NCBI GenBank assembly: GCA_031254685.1
Contig: JAIRTZ010000083.1
Coordinates: 1 to 10,280, forward strand
DNA length: 10,280 nt
Direction: 5' to 3'
DNA from: Methanomassiliicoccaceae archaeon
GTDB taxonomy: Archaea; Thermoplasmatota; Thermoplasmata; Methanomassiliicoccales; Methanomethylophilaceae
Shown here: piece after piece, positions 1-6,059 of the stretch
How positions within the stretch are numbered: the first letter of the stretch is position 1
Layout of the letters: every line of letters starts with the position of its first letter
Notes under the pieces: model-generated
Databases searched by the model: none
Told to the model about the DNA's origin: nothing
What the model saw: the letters and a program-made list of their open reading frames with translations, nothing else
Position numbers and translations under genes: made by a program

Positions 1-1
1 C

Positions 2-271
2 GAATTCCCGGGGCTGAAGGAGATAGCGGATAACCTGTCGTTGGAACGGATCGTCGAGATGGACAACGAATTCTTTATCAACGTCCTGCAGCCGAAATTC
101 TGGTATGTACGGCCGGACAACATGTGGATATGGAAGGTCAACGCGCTGAACGCGATGAAGAACAACTATCAGCAAAGTTATGAGCCGCACATCAAAAAAT
201 GTCTGAACGATCCGAACGAAAGGGTGCGTGACATGGCGGTATGGGTGTGCGAGTCGCTGAACATTCACTGA
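2..271 (+). CDS. C-terminal fragment of a QueG-like HEAT-repeat iron-sulfur protein (5' partial)
   Basis: The frame is open to the left edge of the window, so this is the last 89 residues of a longer protein. An internal TTG at 41 is not needed as a start. The visible part is helical and resembles the C-terminal HEAT-like repeat that follows the two 4Fe-4S clusters in epoxyqueuosine reductase (QueG) and its relatives: a Trp/Tyr/Arg-rich stretch with VRPDNMWIWKVNALNAM, then a second repeat with LNDPNERVRDMAVWVCESL just before the stop. QueG reduces epoxyqueuosine in tRNA using cobalamin and Fe-S clusters. None of the catalytic part is inside the window, so the enzyme activity is inferred from the tail alone, and another double-cluster or plain HEAT-repeat protein remains possible. 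The stop is followed by a 38-base gap to the convergent methyltransferase gene. Confidence 0.5.
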   Translation, partial: EFPGLKEIADNLSLERIVEMDNEFFINVLQPKFWYVRPDNMWIWKVNALNAMKNNYQQSYEPHIKKCLNDPNERVRDMAVWVCESLNIH

Positions 272-309
272 GAAATACAACGCGAACGGCCGCAATATGC
301 AGCGCAGAT

Positions 310-912
310 TCAATTGACGGCCTTTACGATATATGATCTTCCTTCAGCGATGGGTATGATCTCCGCCGTGAATCCATTGTCCTCCGCCGCCTTTTTTAAT
401 TCTTCCGGCGTGTATTTGTTGTAACCGTGATCCGCGGTCTTGAGCCTGTTAAGCATTTCCTTAGAGTAGAACACATTCAGGAATACCCCGCCGTCCCTGA
501 GGTTCTTCATGATCTCACGGAGTCCCGCGTTGAGGTCCGGCCAGAAATAGACCGTGTTTATCGTGTATACGAGATCGAACTTCTGCGTGAACGGTATCCT
601 GTCGGCGGACCCTTCGGAAAGCATGAGGCGTCCGTCCTTTACTGCTTTCCTGTTGCGTTTGGCCGCCGCCCTCACCATATCTGTGCTGATATCGACGCCG
701 TAGAACCTTCCGCCGGACCTTTTCAGAAGACGTTCCAGCATGAAACCGTTGCCGAATCCGATCTCAAGTATGTGCCCCTTTCCGGGTATATGTTCGGATG
801 CCGCATCATACATCGCGGTGTTCATGCGATTCATTGCGAAGGTCGCGATCCTTCCGCCGAATCCGCGCGGATGCGCGAACTGTCTGCTCCAATATCCTTT
901 CAGCCCGGGCAT
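310..912 (-). CDS. Class I SAM-dependent methyltransferase
   Basis: This 200-residue protein has the length and motifs of a small stand-alone Rossmann-fold methyltransferase. Motif I is LEIGFGNGF at about residues 49-57 (SAM-binding glycine loop). The acidic end of strand 2 is YGVDIS at 71-76, and GSADRIPF at 101-108 fits the adenine-contacting loop. FDLVYTINTVYFW at 112-124 is motif IV, followed by LREIMKNLRDGG, the helix and turn usual in ubiE/COQ5-like enzymes. The N-terminal QFAHPRGFGGR segment followed by FAMNRMN occurs in many small archaeal and bacterial members of this group. The substrate cannot be read from the sequence. The ATG at 912 is preceded on the minus strand by GAGG about eight bases upstream, and a TATA-like box lies near 954-964. 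The gene is divergent from the kinase gene and convergent with the QueG-like gene. Confidence 0.85.
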   Translation of the reverse strand: MPGLKGYWSRQFAHPRGFGGRIATFAMNRMNTAMYDAASEHIPGKGHILEIGFGNGFMLERLLKRSGGRFYGVDISTDMVRAAAKRNRKAVKDGRLMLSEGSADRIPFTQKFDLVYTINTVYFWPDLNAGLREIMKNLRDGGVFLNVFYSKEMLNRLKTADHGYNKYTPEELKKAAEDNGFTAEIIPIAEGRSYIVKAVN

Positions 913-953
913 GATATTTCCTCGATACTGCCGTTCCGCAGGATGATATTCCT

Positions 954-964
954 ATGATATAAAT
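954..964. promoter_or_regulatory. Shared TATA-like core between divergent genes
   Basis: The sequence ATGATATAAAT reads ATTTATATCAT on the other strand, so one AT-rich core resembles an archaeal TATA box in both directions. On the minus strand it is about 48 bases from the methyltransferase ATG. On the plus strand it is about 54 bases from the kinase GTG. Both distances allow transcription start about 25 bases downstream and a short leader carrying the Shine-Dalgarno site seen in each gene. A second AT-rich box at 971-980 (CAATAAATAA) could instead serve the plus strand. Confidence 0.5.
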
Positions 965-1013
965 GCGGTCCAATAAATAACCGCAGCGCATTATCGCGAA
1001 AAGAGGGAAAGAA

Positions 1014-1775
1014 GTGGAACGTCCGTCCGTTGTACTGTCAGCCGATGAACTTCGGGACGAGCCGTACGCATCCGTTCTCTGCTATCCGCGCGCAGAGGCG
1101 TCGGAGATCGAAAGAAGAATATCCGAACTGAAAGCACTGGGGGTGACGCATATCGAGTTCTCCGGCAGCGGTCTCGCCGGAGAGATGCCGGTGCTCGGGA
1201 AGGGTTACGTCGGCGTTGTTGTCATCGCGTACATCGGCGATGAACGTCTGGCGCTGAAGATGCGAAGGATCGACGGCGGAAGGGAGAGCTTCTTCCACGA
1301 GGCGGAGATGCTTCAGACGGCCAACGCCGCCGGTGTCGGCCCGAGGTTCTCGGCCGTCAGCGAAAATTTTCTGTTATCGCAGATCATCGGCGGCGGGACG
1401 CTGGCGGAGTGGATGCGGATCAATAAGAAAAAGACGGCTTTCCGCAATGTTCTGAAGGACATACTGGAACAGTGCCGCCGTCTGGATGATGCGGGACTCG
1501 ATCACGGCGAACTGAGCAAGGCGCCGAAGCATATACTCATGCATACGGACGGGACTCCGTACATTATTGATTTTGAGACGGCGAGCGCAAACCGCAAAGC
1601 GTCCATCGTATCGTCTGTGTGCCAATTCCTTTTCCTGAGCAACAGCGACGCGTCGAAACTGATCCGCGAGGTGCTGGGCGACAGGGAACGGGAGCAGATA
1701 CTCAAGGCGGCGAGGGATCACAAGAGAGAGCGGTCGAAGGAAACCTTCGAGGCGTTACTGCGCGCATGTATCTGA
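1014..1775 (+). CDS. COG2112-type predicted Ser/Thr protein kinase
   Basis: The 253 residues carry a compact protein-kinase-like core. A glycine-rich loop GKGYVGVVV lies at 62-70. ALKMRR at 80-85 gives the ATP-binding Lys82, and the alpha-C helix SFFHEAEML at 92-100 gives a likely partner Glu96. The catalytic loop is DHGELSKAPKHIL at 163-175, and the metal-binding motif is IIDFETAS at 184-191, DFE in place of DFG. These variant catalytic and DFE motifs are, to my knowledge, characteristic of the archaeal COG2112 family of predicted Ser/Thr kinases, relatives of the RIO/Bud32 type. No substrate is known to me. The start is GTG with GAGGG at 1003-1007, six bases upstream. It lies 57 bases before the DUF3795 gene on the same strand, so co-transcription is possible. 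No membrane segment is visible and it should be cytoplasmic. Confidence 0.8.
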   Translation: MERPSVVLSADELRDEPYASVLCYPRAEASEIERRISELKALGVTHIEFSGSGLAGEMPVLGKGYVGVVVIAYIGDERLALKMRRIDGGRESFFHEAEMLQTANAAGVGPRFSAVSENFLLSQIIGGGTLAEWMRINKKKTAFRNVLKDILEQCRRLDDAGLDHGELSKAPKHILMHTDGTPYIIDFETASANRKASIVSSVCQFLFLSNSDASKLIREVLGDREREQILKAARDHKRERSKETFEALLRACI

Positions 1776-1784
1776 CGGACGAAT

Positions 1785-1793
1785 TGTATAACT
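1785..1793 (+). promoter_or_regulatory. Possible TATA box of the DUF3795 gene
   Basis: TGTATAACT lies in the 57-base gap after the kinase gene, about 44 bases before the ATG at 1833. Transcription starting about 25 bases downstream would leave a leader of roughly 20 bases that includes the GGGAG at 1820-1824. The gene may instead be read from the kinase promoter. Confidence 0.3.
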
Positions 1794-1832
1794 ATCACGG
1801 AGCCATACAAGGGGTACAAGGGAGACAGGAAC

Positions 1833-2273
1833 ATGGACGAGAGATACATCTGCTACTGCGGGCTCTATTGCGAGAACTGCGCCGTCAAGGTGAGAGTGCA
1901 GCCTGCCGCGAAGCTGCTGCGCGACGAAATGAGGGAGGCCGGGTTCGGGGACGTGATCCAATTCATTCCCGGAGGCGAGGGATTCTGGACCTTCCTCGAA
2001 GGTATGGCGGAACCCGGCATGTGCACATCGTGCCGCGACGGCGGCGGAGACCCGGCATGCGCGGTCCGCGCCTGCGCGAAGAAGAAAGAGGTCGAGTTGT
2101 GCGCATTCTGCAAATTCTATCCGTGCGGGCTGTTCGAGGAATTCTTCAAGAACCATCCGATCGTGTTCGCGGACAACGCTCTGCTGAGGGAGAAGGGAAT
2201 GGCCGCGTGGGCAAAACTTCAGGACGAACGCCAAGCGAAGGGTTTTGTGTACACCCGCGACCGGGAACAGTGA
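1833..2273 (+). CDS. DUF3795 Cys-cluster protein
   Basis: This 146-residue protein has the signature of the DUF3795 family found in anaerobic bacteria and methanogens. An N-terminal CYCGLYCENC at 7-16 is followed by CTSC at 64-67, CAVRAC at 76-81, and CAFCKFYPC at 90-98, in the family order and at a normal family length. The eleven cysteines look able to bind zinc or an Fe-S cluster. The family has no established function that I know of. The ATG at 1833 has GGGAG (1820-1824) eight bases upstream, a good archaeal ribosome site. It follows the kinase gene by 57 bases and is followed by a 525-base non-coding stretch. There is no signal peptide or membrane helix, so it is probably cytoplasmic. 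Confidence 0.85.
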   Translation: MDERYICYCGLYCENCAVKVRVQPAAKLLRDEMREAGFGDVIQFIPGGEGFWTFLEGMAEPGMCTSCRDGGGDPACAVRACAKKKEVELCAFCKFYPCGLFEEFFKNHPIVFADNALLREKGMAAWAKLQDERQAKGFVYTRDREQ

Positions 2274-2360
2274 ATGTTATCGGGAACGGCGTGAAACTAT
2301 TCTGAGATCGGAATATGAGAATAGGGTCACGGCCGGCAGACCGGGGAGATCCGCCGACCG

Positions 2361-2370
2361 CTTTTAATTA
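2361..2370 (+). promoter_or_regulatory. TATA-like box upstream of the candidate RNA
   Basis: CTTTTAATTA is an isolated AT-rich decamer in an otherwise GC-rich region. It lies 10-20 bases before the first hairpin of the structured block, so a start site about 25 bases downstream would fall in or beside that hairpin. It is the only such box between the DUF3795 stop and the hairpins. Confidence 0.4.
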
Positions 2371-2377
2371 GTTTGTT

Positions 2378-2528
2378 CCGGCCACTTGGGTGGCCTTGGC
2401 CCTCCTTACTAGGTTTGGCAATGGAAGTCTGCGGACCCCCGTTCTCCGCGATGTGGGGAGACACCGCGGAGGACCGGAGATACACAAGCGACACCACCTT
2501 ACGATGAGGTCGTTATTTCCTCCTTTCC
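2378..2528 (+). ncRNA. Candidate structured non-coding RNA (unidentified)
   Basis: This GC-rich island sits between AT-rich flanks and contains three hairpins in a row. The first is GGCCAC (2380-2385) with GTGGCC (2390-2395), closed by a TTGG loop. The second is GGTTT (2412-2416) plus GCA (2418-2420) with TGC (2430-2432) plus GGACC (2433-2437), with wobble pairs and possibly a GGAA tetraloop at 2423-2426. The third is a ten-pair stem, GTTCTCCGCG (2441-2450) with CGCGGAGGAC (2465-2474), topped by TGT/ACA and a GGGGAG loop. A TATA-like box precedes the block and a pyrimidine-rich run, TTATTTCCTCCTTTCC (2513-2528), follows it. I compared it from memory with 5S rRNA, SRP RNA, RNase P RNA and tRNA and could not match it. 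Its strand, ends and function are inferred. Confidence 0.4.
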
Positions 2529-2770
2529 TTCCATTAATTCATCGATTTTCCGAAGTGTATTTAAGCTTATCCCCGACTTACAAATAGTTAGTGGCACTTT
2601 ATCAGAGAAAAATGCATATTTTTACTCGAACTTAACATTTCTCCGACGGCCTTCAAAATATACTTTTTATACTGACTCCGGCCGATCTTCCGCCGCCTTT
2701 TTAAAGCTCCGGACACCGGGCCGCCTGACGATTCGGCGTCCGATGTGCCAGCATCCGCCTTTGTGAAAAG

Positions 2771-2779
2771 ATTAATATC
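2771..2779 (+). promoter_or_regulatory. TATA box for a leaderless membrane-protein gene
   Basis: ATTAATATC lies about 24 bases before the ATG at 2799, the usual spacing from an archaeal TATA box to the transcription start. No Shine-Dalgarno sequence precedes that ATG. Together these suggest the message starts at or next to the start codon. Confidence 0.5.
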
Positions 2780-2798
2780 CGTTCAGCGATGGACTTGC

Positions 2799-3170
2799 AT
2801 GGCAGAAGATGAAAAAAAGCCAGGGTTGCTGCACAGTTTTCTGGGCGGCCTGATACTCACGATCGTGCTTGTCGTCGTCATCCCGGTCCTGACCGCGTTA
2901 CTGATACAGCCCTTCGTGGAGGATATGTTCGCCGAGCACAACTATAACGTTCTCACTTCGTCGCTGATCGTCACCATAGTGATGCTCGTGGTCATGATAT
3001 TGTTCATACTGCTGCTCGGCGGCGGGGCGATACTCAGGAAGTACGGGATCCTCGGTATAATAGGTCTCATCGCGGCGTATTGGTGGCTCGGCGACATCTG
3101 GGGCGCTGCGCTCCCGATAGCGATCATAATACTCTTCGCGGTCTTCGGCAAAAGAAAGAAGAAGAAATGA
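2799..3170 (+). CDS. Small three-helix membrane protein, unknown function
   Basis: The product is 123 residues. A short charged N-terminus (MAEDEKKPG) leads into three hydrophobic segments at about residues 14-37 (GGLILTIVLVVVIPVLTALL), 53-79 (rich in I, V, L and ending LLLGGGAIL) and 82-115 (GILGIIGLIAAYWW with a second hydrophobic half). The protein ends in a basic tail, GKRKKKK, that should sit in the cytoplasm. I do not recognise a family. The frame stays open upstream to a GTG at 2745, but ATG 2799 is preferred: the extra 18 residues are polar and look unlike a signal peptide, and the TATA box at 2771-2779 is placed for a transcript beginning at this ATG. The gene stands alone and ends at a strong hairpin terminator. 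Confidence 0.7.
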   Translation: MAEDEKKPGLLHSFLGGLILTIVLVVVIPVLTALLIQPFVEDMFAEHNYNVLTSSLIVTIVMLVVMILFILLLGGGAILRKYGILGIIGLIAAYWWLGDIWGAALPIAIIILFAVFGKRKKKK

Positions 3171-3181
3171 TCGGAAACATC

Positions 3182-3207
3182 ATGCGGGACACCGTCCCGC
3201 ATTTTTA
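3182..3207. terminator. Bidirectional hairpin terminator
   Basis: ATGCGGGAC (3182-3190) pairs perfectly with GTCCCGCAT (3194-3202) around an ACC loop, and a T-run with further T-rich sequence follows on the plus strand. On the minus strand the sequence beyond the hairpin is also T-rich, because the end of the membrane-protein gene is A-rich. The hairpin lies between two convergent stop codons (3170 and 3222), so it probably ends both transcripts. Confidence 0.8.
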
Positions 3208-3221
3208 TTCACATTTTTATT

Positions 3222-4718
3222 TTAACGGAATCCCTGATACAGGTCCGCCGTTTGATACTGCGGCTCGCATGTGATGTTCACGCCGAGCTTCCTGAACACC
3301 TGCTCGTCCACCGAAGCGAGTATCACCGACGAATGCGCTTCGCACCCTCTGATATCAGGAAGTCTTTTGAACGCCACGTCCGCCGCCGGCGACATCGCCG
3401 CGGAGACCGAAAGCGCAACGAGTATCTCGTCCGCGTGCAGCCTCGGACTCGTATTTCCCATATATTTCGTCTTCATCTCCCTGACGGGTTCGATGACCGA
3501 CGGGGATATCAGAGGAATGGAATCGTCCAGCTTCGCTATCGTCTTCAGCGTGTTGAGGAGCATCGCGGCGGATGAGCACATCAGCGGCGACGATTTCCCG
3601 GTGACGATGCGGCCGTCATGCAGTTCGATGCCGACGACCGCCCTTCCGGTGTCGGCGGCCATCCTCATCACCTGTACCGCGACCTTTCGGTCGTCCGTTG
3701 AGACGCCCGCCTTCTTCATCAGTATCTCTAACTTGAGCACCGGCCCCTCGGACCCGAACCCTTCCTTGACGGCGCACTTCGCCGCGTAGTATCTTCTTAT
3801 TATTTCCTGACGCGACGCCTGTTTGACGACGTTCTCGTCAACGATGCATTTTCCGGCCTTGTTCACGCCCATGTCCGTGGGCGACTTGTACGGCGGCGTA
3901 CCGGAGATCTTCTCCATCATCGCGCAAAGCACCGGAAATATCGCAATGTCGCGGTTGTAGCTTGTGGCAGATTTTCCGTACGCCTCCAGGTGGAACGGGT
4001 CTATCATGTTCACATCGTTCAGATCCGCCGTGGCGGCCTCGTACGCCAGGTTCACGGGATGTTTCAGCGAAAGGTCCCACATCGGGAATGTCTCGTATTT
4101 CGCGTATCCCGCCTTTATCCCGTTCTTGTGGTCGTGATACAGCTGCGAAAGGCACGTCGCCATCTTTCCGCTCCCGCTGCCGGGGCCGGTGATCACCACG
4201 AGCGATCTTTCCGTTATCACGTGGTCGTTCTTCCCGAATCCGTTCTCGCTCACGATGTGCGGTATGTTCGACGGGTATCCCGCGATCAGATAATGTTTGT
4301 AAACTTTCATACCGAGCGCGATCAGCCTGTCGCGGAATTTGTCCGCGGCATGCTGCGAGTTGTACTGCGTAAGGACAACGCCGCTGACGAGGAATCCCCT
4401 TCCGCGGAGCGTATCTATCATCTTTAACGCTTCCAGGTCGTACGTAACGCCTGTGTCCCCGCGCACTTTATTCTTTTCTATATCGCCGGAATTTATCACA
4501 ATGACGATCTCGGCCTGATCCTTCAGCTGGGTGAGCATCCTCACCTTGCTGTCGGGCTCGAATCCCGGAAGTACGCGGGACGCGTGGAAATCATCGAATA
4601 TCTTTCCGCCGAACTCCAAATATAATTTTCCTCCGAACTTCGATATCCGCTCGCGGATGTTCTCTGACTGCAGAAGAAGATACTTGTCGTTGTCGAAACC
4701 GTTCTTGACCGATTGCAT
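3222..4718 (-). CDS. DUF1846 (UPF0371) family protein
   Basis: The 498 residues match the family's usual full length of about 495-500. Hallmarks are GFDNDKYLLLQSENIRERI at 7-25, KLYLEFGGKIFDDFHASRVL at 31-50 and INSGDIEKNKVRGDTG at 75-90. A nucleotide-binding-like glycine-rich loop, VVITGPGSGSGKMATCLSQ, lies at about 174-192. The long, nearly invariant block that follows includes HPVNLAYEAATADLNDVNM and then DPFHLEAYGK. The P-loop-like segment is visible, but the reaction is not established as far as I know. The ATG at 4718 matches the family N-terminus. It has no clear Shine-Dalgarno site and has a TATA-like box about 30 bases upstream. The gene lies 46 bases downstream of the DUF5685 gene on the same strand, so they may also be co-transcribed. 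I know this family mainly from Firmicutes, so gene transfer is plausible. It appears intact. Confidence 0.92.
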   Translation of the reverse strand: MQSVKNGFDNDKYLLLQSENIRERISKFGGKLYLEFGGKIFDDFHASRVLPGFEPDSKVRMLTQLKDQAEIVIVINSGDIEKNKVRGDTGVTYDLEALKMIDTLRGRGFLVSGVVLTQYNSQHAADKFRDRLIALGMKVYKHYLIAGYPSNIPHIVSENGFGKNDHVITERSLVVITGPGSGSGKMATCLSQLYHDHKNGIKAGYAKYETFPMWDLSLKHPVNLAYEAATADLNDVNMIDPFHLEAYGKSATSYNRDIAIFPVLCAMMEKISGTPPYKSPTDMGVNKAGKCIVDENVVKQASRQEIIRRYYAAKCAVKEGFGSEGPVLKLEILMKKAGVSTDDRKVAVQVMRMAADTGRAVVGIELHDGRIVTGKSSPLMCSSAAMLLNTLKTIAKLDDSIPLISPSVIEPVREMKTKYMGNTSPRLHADEILVALSVSAAMSPAADVAFKRLPDIRGCEAHSSVILASVDEQVFRKLGVNITCEPQYQTADLYQGFR

Positions 4719-4742
4719 CCGGATGACGTATCGCGTTCATGG

Positions 4743-4754
4743 TTAAAACATATT
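4743..4754 (-). promoter_or_regulatory. Possible TATA box for the DUF1846 gene
   Basis: Read on the minus strand the sequence is AATATGTTTTAA, centred about 31 bases before the ATG at 4718, in the short gap after the DUF5685 stop. It would give an almost leaderless message. This fits the absence of a ribosome site but is only a positional argument. Confidence 0.4.
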
Positions 4755-4764
4755 GTTGGCCAGA

Positions 4765-5676
4765 TCATCCGTTCCTTCTCAGTATCCGTGACGATATCGT
4801 GTTCCTGATGCCCGGTCTCGAGGAGCATTCGCATCCGATGACGCGTTTCGCGGAACCCGGCAGACCGCGCAGGATGATATTATCGGTGACGCCCTGATGG
4901 AATCTCATCGTCCCGCGCACCGAAAGATATGATGTCTGCAGGTCTTTCATCACGGAACCGATCATTTCCGTTATTTCGTAGACGTTCCTGGCAATGAGGT
5001 CCTTCCCGTTCACGAAATCGACGCATTCCGCGAGGAACGGATTGTATGTGCCGTTCATATAATCCTCGTCAAGGTCGTCCACCGCGTCCATCACGTATAT
5101 CGCCGTGCCGAGCGATATGAACATATCCCTCAGATGATCGCTCCAAAGGTCTCCGGCGATGTCCTCCATCGCCGGGACGAGCGACGACGCGAAGGTCCTT
5201 CCGATCATCACGGCGTCGGTATTCCCGTCCGTTTCCATCTCTCTCAGCTTTATGAATCCGTTGCGGAGGTGCTCATCGTACCCCGGATACGATCTCTCGG
5301 CCTTCCGCACCGCACGCCCCAATACTATGCGGGCGGCGTTGGACCTGAGGCTCGGACGGTCGTTCCGGTCGTCCTCCAATTCCCATTTTGTGAGAAGTAT
5401 CGTATACCCGGCCATTTTTCTCAGGATCTCGTTCTCCCCGGAGGGCTTCCCGAGGACGCAAATGATGCCGTTGTTCACATTCTGTTCACTTATCCCGTCC
5501 TTCGAGACCGCGTTCAGCATCATGCCGTTGAACGTCATATCGTAGTTCACCGCGGCCGTCGAGACGATGCCGTAATCATCCCTCAGCCGATGGCAGGTCT
5601 CGCAGTAGCACGACCTGTAAACGGCAAGGTCCGACGCCGACATGGCGCTGTATAACGGGACGGTATAACCGAACAT
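4765..5676 (-). CDS. DUF5685 family protein
   Basis: From the ATG at 5676 the product has 303 residues. It begins MFGYTVPLYSAM, followed by a Cys cluster SCYCETCHRLRDDYG at 22-36 and NYDMTFNGMML at 44-54. This order is typical of DUF5685 proteins, in which CxxC-type cysteines precede a mostly helical domain. Later, VMDAVDDLDEDYMNGTYNPF at 195-214 carries clustered aspartates resembling the DDxxD-type metal-binding helices of isoprenoid-synthase-like folds; that comparison is inference and the family's activity is unknown to me. The protein ends with ECSSRPGIRN and a basic tail. The frame is open 27 codons further up, but the family start and the AT-rich promoter core inside that extension favour 5676. 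It is divergent from the Cys-rich peptide and radical SAM genes and just upstream of DUF1846. A functional link to the peptide system is only suggested by position. Confidence 0.75.
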   Translation of the reverse strand: MFGYTVPLYSAMSASDLAVYRSCYCETCHRLRDDYGIVSTAAVNYDMTFNGMMLNAVSKDGISEQNVNNGIICVLGKPSGENEILRKMAGYTILLTKWELEDDRNDRPSLRSNAARIVLGRAVRKAERSYPGYDEHLRNGFIKLREMETDGNTDAVMIGRTFASSLVPAMEDIAGDLWSDHLRDMFISLGTAIYVMDAVDDLDEDYMNGTYNPFLAECVDFVNGKDLIARNVYEITEMIGSVMKDLQTSYLSVRGTMRFHQGVTDNIILRGLPGSAKRVIGCECSSRPGIRNTISSRILRRNG

Positions 5677-5710
5677 GGCGCTCTGCCCGACGTTCACGTA
5701 TCCAGCATAA

Positions 5711-5725
5711 GGAATTAAATATTGC
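5711..5725. promoter_or_regulatory. Shared AT-rich promoter core for the divergent pair
   Basis: GGAATTAAATATTGC is the main AT-rich box in the 102 bases between the DUF5685 start (5676) and the Cys-rich peptide start (5779). On the minus strand it reads AATATTTAATT and lies about 42 bases before the DUF5685 ATG. On the plus strand it lies about 60 bases before the peptide ATG. It could act as a TATA element in either direction, so the two transcription units may be regulated together. Confidence 0.45.
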
Positions 5726-5778
5726 CAAGAGATTACCCAGCCAAGACCTGTCCGCAAGGATATGTTATTGGTGAGATG

Positions 5779-6048
5779 ATGTCGAACATTGATGAACTGG
5801 CCGCGAGATATGCAAGGCAGTCGGTAGGGGATTTTTTCAGCACGGCGATGTCGGCCCCCATCAAGGACGAGCCCGTGGGCAAAAGGAATTTTATCAATAA
5901 GGGCTGCGACTGGCCATGCTGCAACGAGCAGGGCGAATGCAAACCGGTGTGCTTCGTCTGCATCGCCGTATGCGCGGTCGGCCTCTGCGCGTGCTGCTGT
6001 TACATCACCAACGGTTTTGACGGCGTCTGGACATACTGGCCGTTCTGA
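5779..6048 (+). CDS. Cys-rich small protein, candidate radical-SAM-modified (RiPP) precursor
   Basis: The 89 residues split into two very different halves. Residues 1-42 are a polar, helix-friendly segment with no cysteine (MSNIDELAARYARQSVGDFF and onward), which looks like a leader. Residues 43-74 contain eleven cysteines: CDWPCC, then C at 53, 57, 60, 64 and 69, then CCC at 71-73 preceded by Ala. The last 15 residues are aromatic and Gly-rich, ending GVWTYWPF. A radical SAM/SPASM gene starts 11 bases downstream, the usual precursor-maturase layout. ATG 5779 is chosen because GGTGA at 5770-5774 precedes it; ATG 5776 is too close to that site, and the in-frame TTG at 5722 lies inside the promoter core. 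The Cys segment is hydrophobic enough to be a membrane helix, so a metal-binding or membrane protein is an alternative. I do not recognise the family. Confidence 0.65.
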   Translation: MSNIDELAARYARQSVGDFFSTAMSAPIKDEPVGKRNFINKGCDWPCCNEQGECKPVCFVCIAVCAVGLCACCCYITNGFDGVWTYWPF

Positions 6049-6059
6049 GCACGGATGAT

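Larger units (their letters stand above)
2274..2798. other. Intergenic stretch with candidate RNA and several AT-rich boxes
   Basis: No convincing protein gene lies in these 525 bases. From left to right there is a weak inverted repeat, CTATTCT at 2297-2303 with AGAATAG at 2318-2324, which may help end the DUF3795 transcript. Next come the GC-rich structured block at 2378-2528 (listed separately) and then an AT-rich spacer. The spacer holds several TATA-like boxes near 2557 (GTATTTAAGC), 2612 (GCATATTTTTA), 2655-2675 (AAATATACTTTTTATAC) and 2697 (CTTTTTAAAGC). The last box before the membrane-protein gene, at 2771-2779, is placed best for use. Confidence 0.6.

Noticed and set aside
1619..2305. 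Long plus-strand frame of 228 codons overlapping the kinase and DUF3795 genes
   Set aside because: Arg/Gly-rich out-of-frame shadow crossing two well-supported genes.
2378..2528. 5S rRNA, SRP RNA, RNase P RNA or tRNA
   Set aside because: The diagnostic elements are missing: no CCGAAC/GGAAGTTAAGC of 5S, no GTCAGG...GGAAGG...AGCAG of SRP helix 8, no GAGGAAAGTCC or ACAGAA of RNase P, and no cloverleaf.
2390..2587. Open frame of 65 codons on the plus strand inside the intergenic gap
   Set aside because: It lies over the hairpin block, has no ribosome site, and its product has no recognisable features; the nucleotide structure explains the region better.
5134..5655. Plus-strand frame of 173 codons opposite the DUF5685 gene
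   Set aside because: Antisense shadow of a gene with clear family motifs; no ribosome site or promoter of its own.
5677..5757. N-terminal extension of the DUF5685 protein by 27 residues
   Set aside because: Family members start with MFGY, and the extension would include the promoter core at 5711-5725.
5722..5778. Upstream TTG start extending the Cys-rich protein by 19 residues
   Set aside because: The TTG lies inside the AT-rich promoter core and has no ribosome site, while ATG 5779 has GGTGA just upstream.
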